The notes: generated by a model not told the origin, from the letters alone. 64,000 bases of DNA from Planococcus halotolerans (GCF_003289955.1 NZ_QLZR01000003.1:1-64000), one strand, 5' to 3'. Shown: positions 35,793 through 45,287, counted from the stretch's first letter. A program made the numbers and translations.

Positions 35793-36812
35793 GTGGCAAC
35801 GATAAAAGAAGTTGCGAAAAAAGCGAATGTTTCCGTCAGTGTGGTGTCGAAATCATTCAATAATTATAAAGATGTTAAAGAAGAAACACGCCAGCGGATT
35901 TTTGCTGTTGCGAAGGAATTAGACTATTCACCGAATATCAATGCGAAAAACCTGAGTTCGAAAAAGCGGATGACCATTGGTTTGATTTCTTCCGGTGTGC
36001 TCAATGACAACGTAAAAGACAGTAATGCTTTCGATATCTTTAAAGGAGTTTACCGGGCGGTTGCCGACAGCCGTTTCGATCTGTCCATCAACCTGATCGA
36101 CTCAAAACGGCAGACGCAGCAAAGTTATGTGCAATATTGCCGTGAACGGAATATCGGGGGAGCCATTTTGCAGGGAATCCGCACAGACGATCAGTATTAT
36201 AAAGAGCTGATCGACACCAGCCTGCCTTGTGTGGTGCTCGATATCATGAACGAAAGCGATAACGGAATGATTGGCAGCGTGTCAATCGATAATGCCAAGG
36301 CCGCCAGGGAAATCGCTGGATATCTTCTGCAACGAAATCACCGCGATATCGTCGTGATCGCGGGAACTCCCGAAACCTATGTCAATAAAGAGCGGATAAA
36401 AGGCGTGGAAGAAGCTTTGCAGTCCTGCGGATTGGAATTGGAGGGCCTCACGGTTCTGGAAGCCGATTTTTCAGAAGAACAGGCTTATTTATTGGCAAAA
36501 AAATATTTGCAGGAACAGCAGCCGACAGCTTTTCTGTGTTTCAGTGATTTGATGGCCATTGGGGTCATGAAAGCAGTAAAGGAAGCTGGATTGAAAATCC
36601 CTGAGGATATTTCGGTCACCGGCTTTGATGATTTGGTCTTCTGCAGTTATACCGAGCCCGCCCTTACAACGATTCGGCAGGACTTTATTGAAATTGGAAA
36701 AAATGCAGCACAGCTGCTGCAGGCTATAAAGGAAAATAACGCTGTGAAGCAGCATATCTGGATTGAACATCAGCTGATGGAGCGGGACAGCGTAAAGACC
36801 CTGGCAAATTGA
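35793..36812 (+). CDS. LacI family transcriptional regulator of the disaccharide operon
   Basis: 339 aa. N-terminal LacI helix-turn-helix ATIKEVAKKANVSVSVVSKSFNNYKDV (SVVS recognition helix), hinge NINAKNLSSKK, and a periplasmic-binding-type sensor domain (TIGLISSG to ISVTGFDDLVFCSYTEPALTTIRQD). I chose GTG 35793, which gives the standard start VATIKEV; GTG 35772 is the alternative. Lies inside the operon 27 bp before pgmB, so it probably regulates its own operon, with the sugar or a phosphate ester as inducer. Confidence 0.9.
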   Translation: MATIKEVAKKANVSVSVVSKSFNNYKDVKEETRQRIFAVAKELDYSPNINAKNLSSKKRMTIGLISSGVLNDNVKDSNAFDIFKGVYRAVADSRFDLSINLIDSKRQTQQSYVQYCRERNIGGAILQGIRTDDQYYKELIDTSLPCVVLDIMNESDNGMIGSVSIDNAKAAREIAGYLLQRNHRDIVVIAGTPETYVNKERIKGVEEALQSCGLELEGLTVLEADFSEEQAYLLAKKYLQEQQPTAFLCFSDLMAIGVMKAVKEAGLKIPEDISVTGFDDLVFCSYTEPALTTIRQDFIEIGKNAAQLLQAIKENNAVKQHIWIEHQLMERDSVKTLAN

Positions 36813-36839
36813 TTGCCGATATGGAAAGGAATTTAGCTT

Positions 36840-37517
36840 ATGCGACAATCTCCTAAACTTTTTATATACGACCTCGACGGCGTCATTACGGACACGGCAG
36901 AGTTTCATTATTTAGGTTGGAAAAAGCTGGCCGATGAACTGGGCATAACGATTGACCGCCATTTCAATGAACAATTGAAAGGCATCAACCGCATGGATTC
37001 ACTCGATCGGATCCTGGAGCAGTCAACTTCGCCAACCGAATTTTCGGAGGAAGAAAAAATCGGGCTGGCGACCCGGAAAAATGGCTATTACCTCGAGTTG
37101 ATCGAATCGATCGATCCGAGTCATATCCTCCCCGGGATTAAGGATTTACTGGAGGCCAATAAACAATCAGGCATTAAAATCGCTCTCGGTTCGGCCAGTA
37201 AGAACGCTTCCCGCATTCTAGATAAACTCGAGCTCACCGGTTATTTCGATTATGTCGTAAACGCCGCGGAAATAACGAACGGCAAACCGGATCCCGAAAC
37301 GTTCACTGCTGCGGCAGACGCTCTCGGAATCGCTCATGCCGATTGTGTCGGCATTGAAGACGCGGCCGCAGGTGTGGAAGCGGTCAATCGGGCCGGCATG
37401 TTTTCGGTCGGAGTGGGTGACGAGGCGCATCTAGCGCATGCCGATTATTTGGTTGAAAATACGCAGCAATTGGAATTCCAGCAGATACTACAGGAATTCG
37501 ATAAGAAGCAGAAATAA
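36840..37517 (+). CDS. pgmB: Beta-phosphoglucomutase
   Basis: 225 aa HAD-superfamily enzyme that converts beta-glucose 1-phosphate to glucose 6-phosphate. FIYDLDGVITDTAEFHYLGWKKLADELG gives nucleophile D11 and acid/base D13. LKGINRMDSLDRIL is the cap substrate loop; ALGSASKN and the GKPDPETF and GIEDAAAGVEA motifs complete the fold. AAGGAATT precedes ATG 36840. It consumes the product of the GH65 enzymes flanking it, which is the usual operon partner. Confidence 0.95.
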   Translation: MRQSPKLFIYDLDGVITDTAEFHYLGWKKLADELGITIDRHFNEQLKGINRMDSLDRILEQSTSPTEFSEEEKIGLATRKNGYYLELIESIDPSHILPGIKDLLEANKQSGIKIALGSASKNASRILDKLELTGYFDYVVNAAEITNGKPDPETFTAAADALGIAHADCVGIEDAAAGVEAVNRAGMFSVGVGDEAHLAHADYLVENTQQLEFQQILQEFDKKQK

Positions 37518-37556
37518 GGGCCCAAGGCATGGAAGGTCTGGAAAGGAGGATGAGAA

Positions 37557-39830
37557 ATGGCTTGGAGATTAACCAAGTACGAACTGGATAACGAAAATTT
37601 ATTGATCAATGAAAGTCTCTTATCTTTAGGCAACGGTTACCTGGGTGTTAGAGGGAATTTCGAAGAAGGATATGAAGAAGGAGATAAATCCATTCGGGGC
37701 ACCTATATAAACGCTTTTCACGATGAAACAGAAATTACTTACGGCGAGAAATTGTACGGTTTCCCGGAAAAACAGCAAAAAGTGCTGAACATCATCGATG
37801 CCCAGTCGGTCCGAATTTACCTGGACGGAGAACGATTCTCTTTGTTTGAAGGCGAGTTGCTGTCCTTTGAACGCAACCTGCATATGGATAAAGGGTATGC
37901 AGAACGCATTGTGCACTGGATATCACCCAAAGGGAAAGAAGTGAAAATACATTTCAGGCGGCTCGTTTCTTTTACAACGAAGGAATTGATCGCGCTGGAT
38001 ATTAAGGTGGAATCCATAACGCCTGTCGAGCAGGTGAAAATCGTTTCCACTGTCAATGGTGATGTGACAAACTTTGTGGACAAAGAAGACCCACGGGTAG
38101 CTTCGGGACATGCAAAACGGCTTCATGTCACAGAAGTACGGCAGGAAGATAGGATCGGTATTGTAAAAGATACTACATACGTCACGGAACTCGAGGTGGC
38201 GTGCGTATCTTCTTCTGCTGTTGCAGCTGAGAATCACGATTATGACAGCCGGCTGACGGATTATTCCATAGAAGAAACCTATCTTTGTACGGGTCATGAA
38301 GCGGTTCATTTCACAAAATACGCCATCTATACAGAAACCTTGAGGCACGGGGAAAATGTTATTGATGAAGGGATGATCCTTCTTCGCCAGGTTCAGGGTC
38401 AGAATTTCGATGATCTGCTGGAAGAGCAGAAGGCCTATTTGGACGCTTTTTGGGAAATTTCCGATATTGTAATCGAAGGCGACCAGCGCGTCCAGGAGGG
38501 TATCCGCTTTAATCTCTACCAGCTCCTCCAATCCGTCGGCAAAGACCCGGCGAGCAATATCGCGGCAAAAGGATTATCCGGGGAAGGCTATGAAGGGCAT
38601 TATTTCTGGGACACCGAAATCTATATTTTTCCTGTGTTCCTTATGACCAATCCGGGAATCGCAAAGAACCTGCTGCTGCATCGCTATTCGATTCTGGAGC
38701 ATGCAAGAGAGCGGGCCAGGGAAATGGGACATGAGAAAGGTGCATTATTCCCGTGGCGCACCATCATGGGAACAGAAAGTTCGGCATTCTTTCCGGCTGG
38801 TACAGCGCAATACCATATAAGCGCGGACATTGCCTATAGCTATATCCAATATTATCTGGCAACAAAAGATGAGGATTTTATGAAACGCTATATGGCGGAA
38901 GTGCTTTTTGAAACTGCACGCTTATGGGAAGATACGGGTCATTTGCAAAACGGCAAATTCCGGATAGACGATGTGACGGGTCCTGATGAATATACGTGCA
39001 TCATCAATAATAATTATTATACGAATGTCATGGCCAAGCATAATTTAAGCTGGGCCGCCAAGATCTATTATTTATTGGATGAAACAGACAGTGATCACTT
39101 GAAACAGCTGGCCAGTCGGCTGGAACTGACCGAAACGGAAGTGGGCAATTGGCAAATTGCCGCTGACAGTATGTACCTTCCATATGATGAATCTTTGCAG
39201 ATCAACGCGCAGGATGACAGCTTTTTACAGAAGGCGAGATGGGATCTGAAAAACACGCCGCCTGAGAAATTTCCATTATTGCTGAATTATCATCCGCTGA
39301 CCTTGTATCGTTATCAAGTGCTGAAACAGGCAGACACCGTACTCGCCCATTTTTTGCTGGAAGATGAACAGGATTTTGAAACCATTAAGAATTCCTATGA
39401 TTATTATGAAGCGATCACGACACACGATTCTTCATTATCAACCTGTGTCTACAGCATTATGGCGTCGAAACTAGGCTATTCGGAAAAAGCCTATAGTTAT
39501 TTCAATGAAACCGCGCGCCTCGATCTCGACAACACCCATAAGAATACGAAAGATGGCTTGCATATGGCCAATATGGGCGGCACGTGGCTCGGCATTGTCT
39601 ATGGTTTTGCAGGATTGCGGCTGAAAGAAGATGGCCTGTCACTGGCCCCGATTCTTCCGGCAGAATGGAATTCACTCGAGTTCCGGTTGCGGTATCAAGG
39701 AAGGGTACTGAAATTCCGAATAACCCGGGACGATGTCGCTTACTCGGTTCTCGAGGGTGAAGACCTGAACATTACTCATAACGGAGCACCGCTTTTTCTG
39801 GAAAGCGGAAAAGAAACTGTAATCCGGTAA
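37557..39830 (+). CDS. Glycoside hydrolase family 65 disaccharide phosphorylase (second copy)
   Basis: 757 aa. Starts WRLTKYELDNENLLINESLLSLGNGYLGVRGNFEEGY, typical of maltose/nigerose/kojibiose phosphorylases. GHYFWDTEIYIFPVFL, GTAQYHISADIAYSYIQYY and DVTGPDEYTCIINNNYYTN hold the active site, with general acid E478, and HDSSLSTCVYSIMASKLG binds phosphate. It differs clearly from the first GH65 copy around FPWRTIMGTESSAFFPAG, so the two probably split different linkages. My guess for this one is nigerose/kojibiose-type, not maltose; untested. GGAGG precedes the ATG. Confidence 0.9.
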   Translation: MAWRLTKYELDNENLLINESLLSLGNGYLGVRGNFEEGYEEGDKSIRGTYINAFHDETEITYGEKLYGFPEKQQKVLNIIDAQSVRIYLDGERFSLFEGELLSFERNLHMDKGYAERIVHWISPKGKEVKIHFRRLVSFTTKELIALDIKVESITPVEQVKIVSTVNGDVTNFVDKEDPRVASGHAKRLHVTEVRQEDRIGIVKDTTYVTELEVACVSSSAVAAENHDYDSRLTDYSIEETYLCTGHEAVHFTKYAIYTETLRHGENVIDEGMILLRQVQGQNFDDLLEEQKAYLDAFWEISDIVIEGDQRVQEGIRFNLYQLLQSVGKDPASNIAAKGLSGEGYEGHYFWDTEIYIFPVFLMTNPGIAKNLLLHRYSILEHARERAREMGHEKGALFPWRTIMGTESSAFFPAGTAQYHISADIAYSYIQYYLATKDEDFMKRYMAEVLFETARLWEDTGHLQNGKFRIDDVTGPDEYTCIINNNYYTNVMAKHNLSWAAKIYYLLDETDSDHLKQLASRLELTETEVGNWQIAADSMYLPYDESLQINAQDDSFLQKARWDLKNTPPEKFPLLLNYHPLTLYRYQVLKQADTVLAHFLLEDEQDFETIKNSYDYYEAITTHDSSLSTCVYSIMASKLGYSEKAYSYFNETARLDLDNTHKNTKDGLHMANMGGTWLGIVYGFAGLRLKEDGLSLAPILPAEWNSLEFRLRYQGRVLKFRITRDDVAYSVLEGEDLNITHNGAPLFLESGKETVIR

Positions 39831-39860
39831 GTTCAAATCCATAATGCGGGAGGGAATAAA

Positions 39861-40961
39861 ATGGCTGGCCTAACGTTGGTGAATCTCAAAAAAGTTTACG
39901 ATAAAGGAGTCGTGTCGGTACAGGATTTCAATCTGGAAGTTCGGGACAAGGAGTTTCTCGTATTGGTCGGGCCGTCCGGCTGCGGGAAATCGACGACGCT
40001 GCGGATGATTGCAGGTCTGGAAGATATTACGGAAGGCGATTTGTTCATCGGTGACAAACGGGTCAACGACGTATCGCCCAAAGACCGGGATATCGCAATG
40101 GTGTTTCAGAACTATGCGCTTTATCCGCATATGAACGTCTATGATAATATGGCGTTCAGCCTGAAACTCAGCAAAATGAAGAAAGATGAAATCAAAGCGC
40201 GTGTGGACAGGGCGGCGAAGATTTTGGGGCTGGAAGATTTCCTGTACCGCAAACCGAAGGCGCTTTCCGGCGGGCAGCGGCAGCGGGTTGCACTGGGCCG
40301 CGCAATTGTCCGTGATGCAAAAGTATTCCTGATGGATGAACCTTTATCCAATCTGGACGCCAAACTGCGTGTCCAGATGCGGACGGAAATCCAGAAATTG
40401 CACAGCCGGCTTCAGACGACAACGATTTATGTGACGCATGACCAGACGGAAGCGATGACGATGGCGACGCGTCTCGTCGTCATGAAAGACGGATTTATCC
40501 AGCAGGTCGGCTCACCGAAACAGGTTTATGATGAACCGGATAATGTTTTCGTCGGCGGTTTTATCGGCTCACCGGCGATGAACTTTCTGGACGGCCGCCT
40601 TGAAGGCAATCATTTTGTATTGGGAGACATCCGCGTCAAAGTGCCGGAAGGCAAAGCGATCCTACTTCGCCAAAAAGGCTATGACGGCAAGCCGGTGCTG
40701 CTCGGCATCCGGCCGGAAGATATCCACGATGAACCAGTGTTCCTGGACCACTCCCCGGAAACGAAAATCCGGGCGCACATCGAAGTAGCAGAATTGATGG
40801 GCTCGGAAATCGTCCTTTACTCGGTGGTGGATAATCAGGATTTCATCGCCCGCGTCGATTCCCGTTTCAATGTCCAGGCTGGCCAGACAATCGATATGGC
40901 TTTTGACATGAACCGGGCGCATTTCTTTGATAAGGAATCGGAACTTCGGATTAAACGGTAG
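39861..40961 (+). CDS. Sugar ABC transporter ATP-binding protein (MsmX/UgpC type)
   Basis: 366 aa. ABC domain with [10 protein letters not shown] (about 38-47), Q-loop [22 protein letters not shown], signature [16 protein letters not shown], Walker [16 protein letters not shown] and [10 protein letters not shown]. The C-terminal third is the TOBE/OB regulatory domain (LGIRPEDIHDE). It energises the importer whose other parts start at 31980. A near-twin starts at 63295, with the same wording in most of the ABC domain. A terminator follows. Confidence 0.92.
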   Translation: MAGLTLVNLKKVYDKGVVSVQDFNLEVRDKEFLVLVGPSGCGKSTTLRMIAGLEDITEGDLFIGDKRVNDVSPKDRDIAMVFQNYALYPHMNVYDNMAFSLKLSKMKKDEIKARVDRAAKILGLEDFLYRKPKALSGGQRQRVALGRAIVRDAKVFLMDEPLSNLDAKLRVQMRTEIQKLHSRLQTTTIYVTHDQTEAMTMATRLVVMKDGFIQQVGSPKQVYDEPDNVFVGGFIGSPAMNFLDGRLEGNHFVLGDIRVKVPEGKAILLRQKGYDGKPVLLGIRPEDIHDEPVFLDHSPETKIRAHIEVAELMGSEIVLYSVVDNQDFIARVDSRFNVQAGQTIDMAFDMNRAHFFDKESELRIKR

Positions 40962-41008
40962 AAGTGAAAAAAATATCACCTTCCACACTAGTTGAAAGGT
41001 GAAAACTT

Positions 41009-41054
41009 TGCACCTGAATGGTTAGAGTATTCTCTAACCATTCAGGTGCTTTTA
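41009..41054 (+). terminator. Terminator of the disaccharide operon
   Basis: GCACCTGAATGGTTAGAG pairs perfectly with CTCTAACCATTCAGGTGC and is followed by TTTT. Confidence 0.93.
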
Positions 41055-41107
41055 TGTGGTATCCCTTAAAAATTAAAAAAATACAGATGATGTTAAAAGA
41101 ATACTAG

Positions 41108-41121
41108 TGAAAGCGCTATCA
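41108..41121. promoter_or_regulatory. cre site (CcpA operator) before the chvE-like gene
   Basis: TGAAAGCGCTATCA agrees at all fixed positions with the cre pattern TGWNANCGNTNWCA. It overlaps the -35 place of a promoter whose -10 would be TATACT (41139-41144). The -35 itself is poor (CTATCA), which suits a promoter that needs an activator such as the YesN-type regulator downstream. Confidence 0.7.
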
Positions 41122-41187
41122 TAAAAGTTTTCAGAATTTATACTTAAAAAGTACTTACTTATATTTACAAAGGGAGAGGGGAAAGAT

Positions 41188-42312
41188 ATGAAAAAGAATT
41201 TAAAAGGATTTATGTTGCTGATGGTTCTGGCAATGTTCGCATTGGTAGCTGCAGCATGCGGTAACGAAGGAGAAGCGGGTTCCGGTTCGGGTTCAGGGGT
41301 GGATGTCGGAATCGTTTTGCCTACTAAAGATGAACCACGCTGGGTCCAGGATGAGCAGCGCTTTAAAGATGCATTAGCCGATTCGGATTATTCAACTGAA
41401 ATTTTATTCAGCCAGGGTTCTTCGGCAAAAGAAAAAGAGAACGTGGAAGCTTTATTGAATAAAGGGATTAAAGTTTTGATTATTACTCCACATGACGGTG
41501 CAGCAGCTGCTGCGGCAGTTGAAGCGGCGAAAGCGGATGACGTAACAGTTATCGCATATGACCGTTTGATCACAGACACAGACGCTGTTGATTATTATGT
41601 AACATTCGACTCTTTGGCAGTAGGAGCGGCACAAGCTCAGTATTTAGTGGATAACGCAGAAGGAACAGATGTACCGCTGTATTTATATGCAGGAGCTTCA
41701 TCTGACAACAACGCATTCCTGTTCTTCCAGGGAGCATGGGAAGTGCTTCAGCCGAAAATTGCTGACGGTACTTTCAAAATCGCCAATTCGAGTGAAGCGG
41801 AAGCTTTGTCAGATACTAAAGAATTGGACCGCGACCAATTGAGCAAAATTATCGGCCAGGTTACGACAAACTGGGATCCAAATGAATCGAAGAACAAAGC
41901 TCAGACGCATTTGACTTCAGTGGGTGAAGATTTGAAAGGCGAGGTTGCAATTCTTGCGCCGAACGATGGCACAGCCCGTTCAATTGCAGATGTATTCGCA
42001 TCAGACTCCGCGGTGACAAATTACACCATCACGGGCCAGGATGCTGAAAAAGCTTCAATCCAATACATTATTGATGAGAAACAATCGATGACTGTGTTCA
42101 AAGATGTCCGTACATTGGTTGAAGATGCAATGGGCATGGCTGTTGACGTACTTGACGGCAACGATCCTGAAACAACAGGTTCTTATGATAATGGAGCTGG
42201 CGAAGTAAAAGCGAAGCAAACAGACGTCATTGTTGTAGACGAAGAAAATGTGAAAGCGGAATTGATCGACTCCGGCTATTATGAAGCAAGCGAATTTACA
42301 GGAATCGAATAA
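41188..42312 (+). CDS. chvE: Monosaccharide ABC transporter substrate-binding lipoprotein (ChvE-like; xylose or related sugar)
   Basis: 374 aa. Signal peptide with lipobox VAAAC, then Gly/Ser linker. The type I sugar-binding fold (Peripla_BP_4) starts DVGIVLPTKDEPRWVQDEQRFKDAL; the sugar-contacting region VIAYDRLITDTDAVDYYVTFDS and SSDNNAFLFFQGAWEVLQP follow, all in the ChvE/GguE style, which binds xylose, glucose, arabinose or galactose. GGGAGAGG precedes the ATG. First gene of a three-gene importer; a perfect palindrome separates it from the ATPase gene. Xylose is favoured by the nearby sensor and xyl genes. Confidence 0.88.
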   Translation: MKKNLKGFMLLMVLAMFALVAAACGNEGEAGSGSGSGVDVGIVLPTKDEPRWVQDEQRFKDALADSDYSTEILFSQGSSAKEKENVEALLNKGIKVLIITPHDGAAAAAAVEAAKADDVTVIAYDRLITDTDAVDYYVTFDSLAVGAAQAQYLVDNAEGTDVPLYLYAGASSDNNAFLFFQGAWEVLQPKIADGTFKIANSSEAEALSDTKELDRDQLSKIIGQVTTNWDPNESKNKAQTHLTSVGEDLKGEVAILAPNDGTARSIADVFASDSAVTNYTITGQDAEKASIQYIIDEKQSMTVFKDVRTLVEDAMGMAVDVLDGNDPETTGSYDNGAGEVKAKQTDVIVVDEENVKAELIDSGYYEASEFTGIE

Positions 42313-42328
42313 AAACAATAGGATCCAG

Positions 42329-42360
42329 GAAATAGTGATAGAAATTTCTATCACTATTTC
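42329..42360 (+). other. Perfect 32-bp palindrome between binding-protein and ATPase genes
   Basis: GAAATAGTGATAGAAA is followed directly by its exact reverse complement, with no spacer. Only a short T stretch follows. In the mRNA it would form a hairpin at the 3' end of the chvE-like message, likely protecting it or causing partial termination so that the binding protein is made in excess of the transporter. Confidence 0.8.
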
Positions 42361-42396
42361 TCCATTCCTTGACGTTTTCGTAAGGGAGGCTAAGAA

Positions 42397-43917
42397 ATGA
42401 GCGACTATATTTTAGAGATGAATGGCATTACAAAGGAATTTACAGGCATCAAAGCTCTGGATGACGTGAATTTCAAAGTGGAACGTGGAGAAATCCATTG
42501 TTTGATTGGAGAAAACGGAGCAGGCAAATCGACGCTCATGAAAGTGTTAAGTGGAGTCTATCCATACGGTACATATGAAGGGGACATCGTCTTTGAAGGC
42601 GAAGTCCAGAAATTCAACGAAATCAATGACAGTGTAAAAGCGGGGATTGCCATCATTTATCAGGAGTTGGCGCTGTTTCCGGACCTAACAGTATACGAAA
42701 ATATTTTTGCCGGCAATGAAATCAGAAAAGGGCCTTTTGTGGATTGGAACGAAACAATCATCCAGGCAACCCAAATGCTGAAAAAAGTAAAACTGAATGT
42801 TGATCCAGAGACATTGATCAAAGATTTGGGTGTAGGAAAGCAGCAGTTGGTCGAAATCGCTAAAACGTTGAGCAAAAATGTAAAACTCCTCATTTTGGAT
42901 GAACCGACAGCTGCGCTGAATGAAAATGACAGTGAAAACCTGTTGGAGCTTTTGAAGGAGTTAAGATCGCAAGGTATTACGTGCATCATGATTTCCCACA
43001 AACTGAAGGAAGTCATTTCAATTGCCGACAAAGCGACGATTCTGAGAGACGGGCAAACAGTCTGTACATTGGACGCCCATAAAGGGGAAATATCCGAAAG
43101 CGTCATTATTAAAAATATGGTGGGACGCGAAATCGAAGATATTTATCCGAAACGTTTAGATCATCAATTTGGAAAAACGGTTCTGGAATTGAATAATTGG
43201 TCTGCTTACGATTCCCAACTTGGCCGGGATGTGGTTAAGAACGCCAATTTACATGTGAAACAAGGCGAAATTATTGGAGTCGCTGGTCTGATGGGATCCG
43301 GCCGCACTGAATTAGCGCTCAGCATTTTCGGGAACTCCAGAAATTATAAATTGCAGGGTGACATGAAAGTCCAGGGCCAGCCGGCTTCATTCAAGCATAC
43401 GAGCGACGCGATCAAAGCGGGAATTGCCTATGTGACAGAGGACCGAAAAGGCAACGGCCTGTTTTTGATCAAAGATATCAAAAGCAACGTAACTGCAGCC
43501 CATTTGAAAGGCATCTCATCCCGCGGCGTCCTTAACTTGAACGAAGAAGTGATGGTTGGATCTCAATACAAGGATTCGCTGCACATCAAAGCAAGCTCGC
43601 TTGAACAAATCGTCGGCAATTTAAGCGGCGGCAATCAACAGAAAGTGTCACTGGGCAAATGGCTGTTTACAGGGCCGAAGATTCTGATCCTCGACGAACC
43701 GACACGCGGAATTGATGTCGGCGCGAAGTTTGAAATTTATACAATTATGAACGAATTGATCAAAGAAGGCATGAGCATTATCATGATCTCTTCCGAATTG
43801 AATGAAATTATCGGTATGAGCGACCGCATCTATGTTATGGCGGAAGGCAAGATTACCGGCGAACTATCAAAAGCAGAAACGACTCAAGAAGCCATTATGG
43901 AACTGGCAACGCAATAG
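42397..43917 (+). CDS. mmsA: Monosaccharide ABC transporter ATP-binding protein (MmsA/GguA/XylG type)
   Basis: 506 aa with two fused ABC domains. Domain 1: GENGAGKST, YQELALFPDLTVYENIFAGNE, signature LGVGKQQLVEIAKTLS, Walker B LLILDEPTAALNE. Domain 2: degenerate P-loop GLMGSGRTELALS, then VTEDRKGNGLF, LSGGNQQKVSLGKWL and LILDEPTRGIDVGAK. This is the sugar-type tandem ATPase of the RbsA/XylG class; the YPYGTYEGDIVFEGE segment is typical of the GguA/MmsA branch. GGGAGG precedes the ATG. Confidence 0.92.
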   Translation: MSDYILEMNGITKEFTGIKALDDVNFKVERGEIHCLIGENGAGKSTLMKVLSGVYPYGTYEGDIVFEGEVQKFNEINDSVKAGIAIIYQELALFPDLTVYENIFAGNEIRKGPFVDWNETIIQATQMLKKVKLNVDPETLIKDLGVGKQQLVEIAKTLSKNVKLLILDEPTAALNENDSENLLELLKELRSQGITCIMISHKLKEVISIADKATILRDGQTVCTLDAHKGEISESVIIKNMVGREIEDIYPKRLDHQFGKTVLELNNWSAYDSQLGRDVVKNANLHVKQGEIIGVAGLMGSGRTELALSIFGNSRNYKLQGDMKVQGQPASFKHTSDAIKAGIAYVTEDRKGNGLFLIKDIKSNVTAAHLKGISSRGVLNLNEEVMVGSQYKDSLHIKASSLEQIVGNLSGGNQQKVSLGKWLFTGPKILILDEPTRGIDVGAKFEIYTIMNELIKEGMSIIMISSELNEIIGMSDRIYVMAEGKITGELSKAETTQEAIMELATQ

Positions 43918-43930
43918 GAGGTAAATATCA

Positions 43931-45106
43931 ATGAGTTTTTTTAATGAAGCAAAATTCCTGATCAAGTCAAACATTCGCGATTACGGGATGTATATCGCAT
44001 TGTTCGTCATCATGTTGACGTTCGCCATAATGACGGACGGCTTATTCATGTCTTCCCGAAACATCAGCAACCTGCTGGATTCAGCTGGTTATATCGCCGT
44101 TCTTGCAGTAGGGATGACACTTGTCATCGTCATCCGCCACATTGATTTGTCTGTCGGTTTCGTTGCCGGGTTTCTCGGAGCCGTTGCGGCAATCTTCCTT
44201 ACACAAATCGGCATGTCCGTCTGGCTCGTCATTCCGATTGTTTTGATTTTCGGTATTTTTATCGGATTGTTCAATGGCTTTCTGGTTGCAAAAATCGGTA
44301 TCCCTTCTTTTGTTGCTACGCTTGCCGGTATGCTGATTTTCCGTGGAGCATTATTGAATGTAACGGAATCCACCGGTACAATCATCGTCAATGATGATCT
44401 TTTCAACGCGCTGGGGAACGGCTTTATTCCATCTTTGATGGAAGTGAACGGACTGCACCTGCTTTCGCTGCTGGTCGGATTAATCGGTATCATCCTTTAT
44501 GTCTACAGTGAAGTATCGAATCGCCGCAATAAAGCGAAATACGGTTTTGATGTTATGTCTGCCAAAATTTTTATCATTAAATTAGTATTTGTGTCATTCA
44601 TCATCGGCTATATCACTTGGGTTCTGGCAGGGTATAACGGCTTCTCCTGGACAGTCGTCATCATGCTGCTGGTCGTTGTTGTCTATCATTTCCTTTCGAC
44701 AAAAACTGTTCTCGGACGCAATATCTACGCTGTCGGGAGCAACCCGGAAGCTGCCCATCTGAGTGGTATTAATGTAACGAAAATCACCATGATTGTCTTT
44801 GGTTCAATGGGAATGCTTGCGGCATTGTCCGGTATCCTCTTCACTGCACGTCTGCAATCTGCGACGACAACTGCAGGAACATTATTCGAACTTGATGCAA
44901 TCGCTGCAGCCTATGTCGGAGGAGTTTCTTCTGCCGGTGGTGTGGGTAAAGTGACCGGTGCCATCATCGGAGCAATCGTAATGGCTTCTTTATCCAGCGG
45001 TATGAACTTGCTGGGTGTCGGTATTTCGTATCAATACATGATTCGCGGCGGCGTGTTGGCTGCAGCAGTTATTTTTGATGTAATGACACGCAGGCAGCGC
45101 GCTTAA
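43931..45106 (+). CDS. mmsB: Monosaccharide ABC transporter permease (MmsB/GguB/XylH type)
   Basis: 391 aa with about ten hydrophobic helices (BPD_transp_2). Motifs include AVGMTLVIVIRHIDLSVGFVAGF, FVATLAGMLIFRGALL, GRNIYAVGSNPEAAHLSGI and AAAYVGGVSSAGGVGKVTGAIIGA. The long form (about 390 aa) with an extra central helix pair is that of GguB/XylH rather than RbsC. AGGAGG precedes the ATG, 13 bp after the ATPase gene. Confidence 0.92.
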   Translation: MSFFNEAKFLIKSNIRDYGMYIALFVIMLTFAIMTDGLFMSSRNISNLLDSAGYIAVLAVGMTLVIVIRHIDLSVGFVAGFLGAVAAIFLTQIGMSVWLVIPIVLIFGIFIGLFNGFLVAKIGIPSFVATLAGMLIFRGALLNVTESTGTIIVNDDLFNALGNGFIPSLMEVNGLHLLSLLVGLIGIILYVYSEVSNRRNKAKYGFDVMSAKIFIIKLVFVSFIIGYITWVLAGYNGFSWTVVIMLLVVVVYHFLSTKTVLGRNIYAVGSNPEAAHLSGINVTKITMIVFGSMGMLAALSGILFTARLQSATTTAGTLFELDAIAAAYVGGVSSAGGVGKVTGAIIGAIVMASLSSGMNLLGVGISYQYMIRGGVLAAAVIFDVMTRRQRA

Positions 45107-45107
45107 T

Positions 45108-45222
45108 AAGAAAAGCGGAAGTGCCTGTTCAGATCTGTGCTCCTGCATCGCTGCGCTAGCTTCGTCGCAAAGCCTTGACCTCGCAAGCGTCGGTCAAGAC
45201 TTGGCCGCTGGAGTCTGGACAC
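45108..45222. repeat. Dispersed intergenic repeat, family 1, copy C (core inverted)
   Basis: Ends AAGAAAAGCGGAAG and GGCCGCTGGAGTCTGGACA match those of copy A at 8296-8472 in the same orientation. The 34-bp core (45138-45171) is the exact reverse complement of that in copy A. It starts right after the permease stop codon. Confidence 0.8.
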
Positions 45223-45287
45223 GGAAACGCTCTTCTCGAAAACTTTTTAAACTAAAAAAGTTATACTATCTTATTCAATTACAAAAG

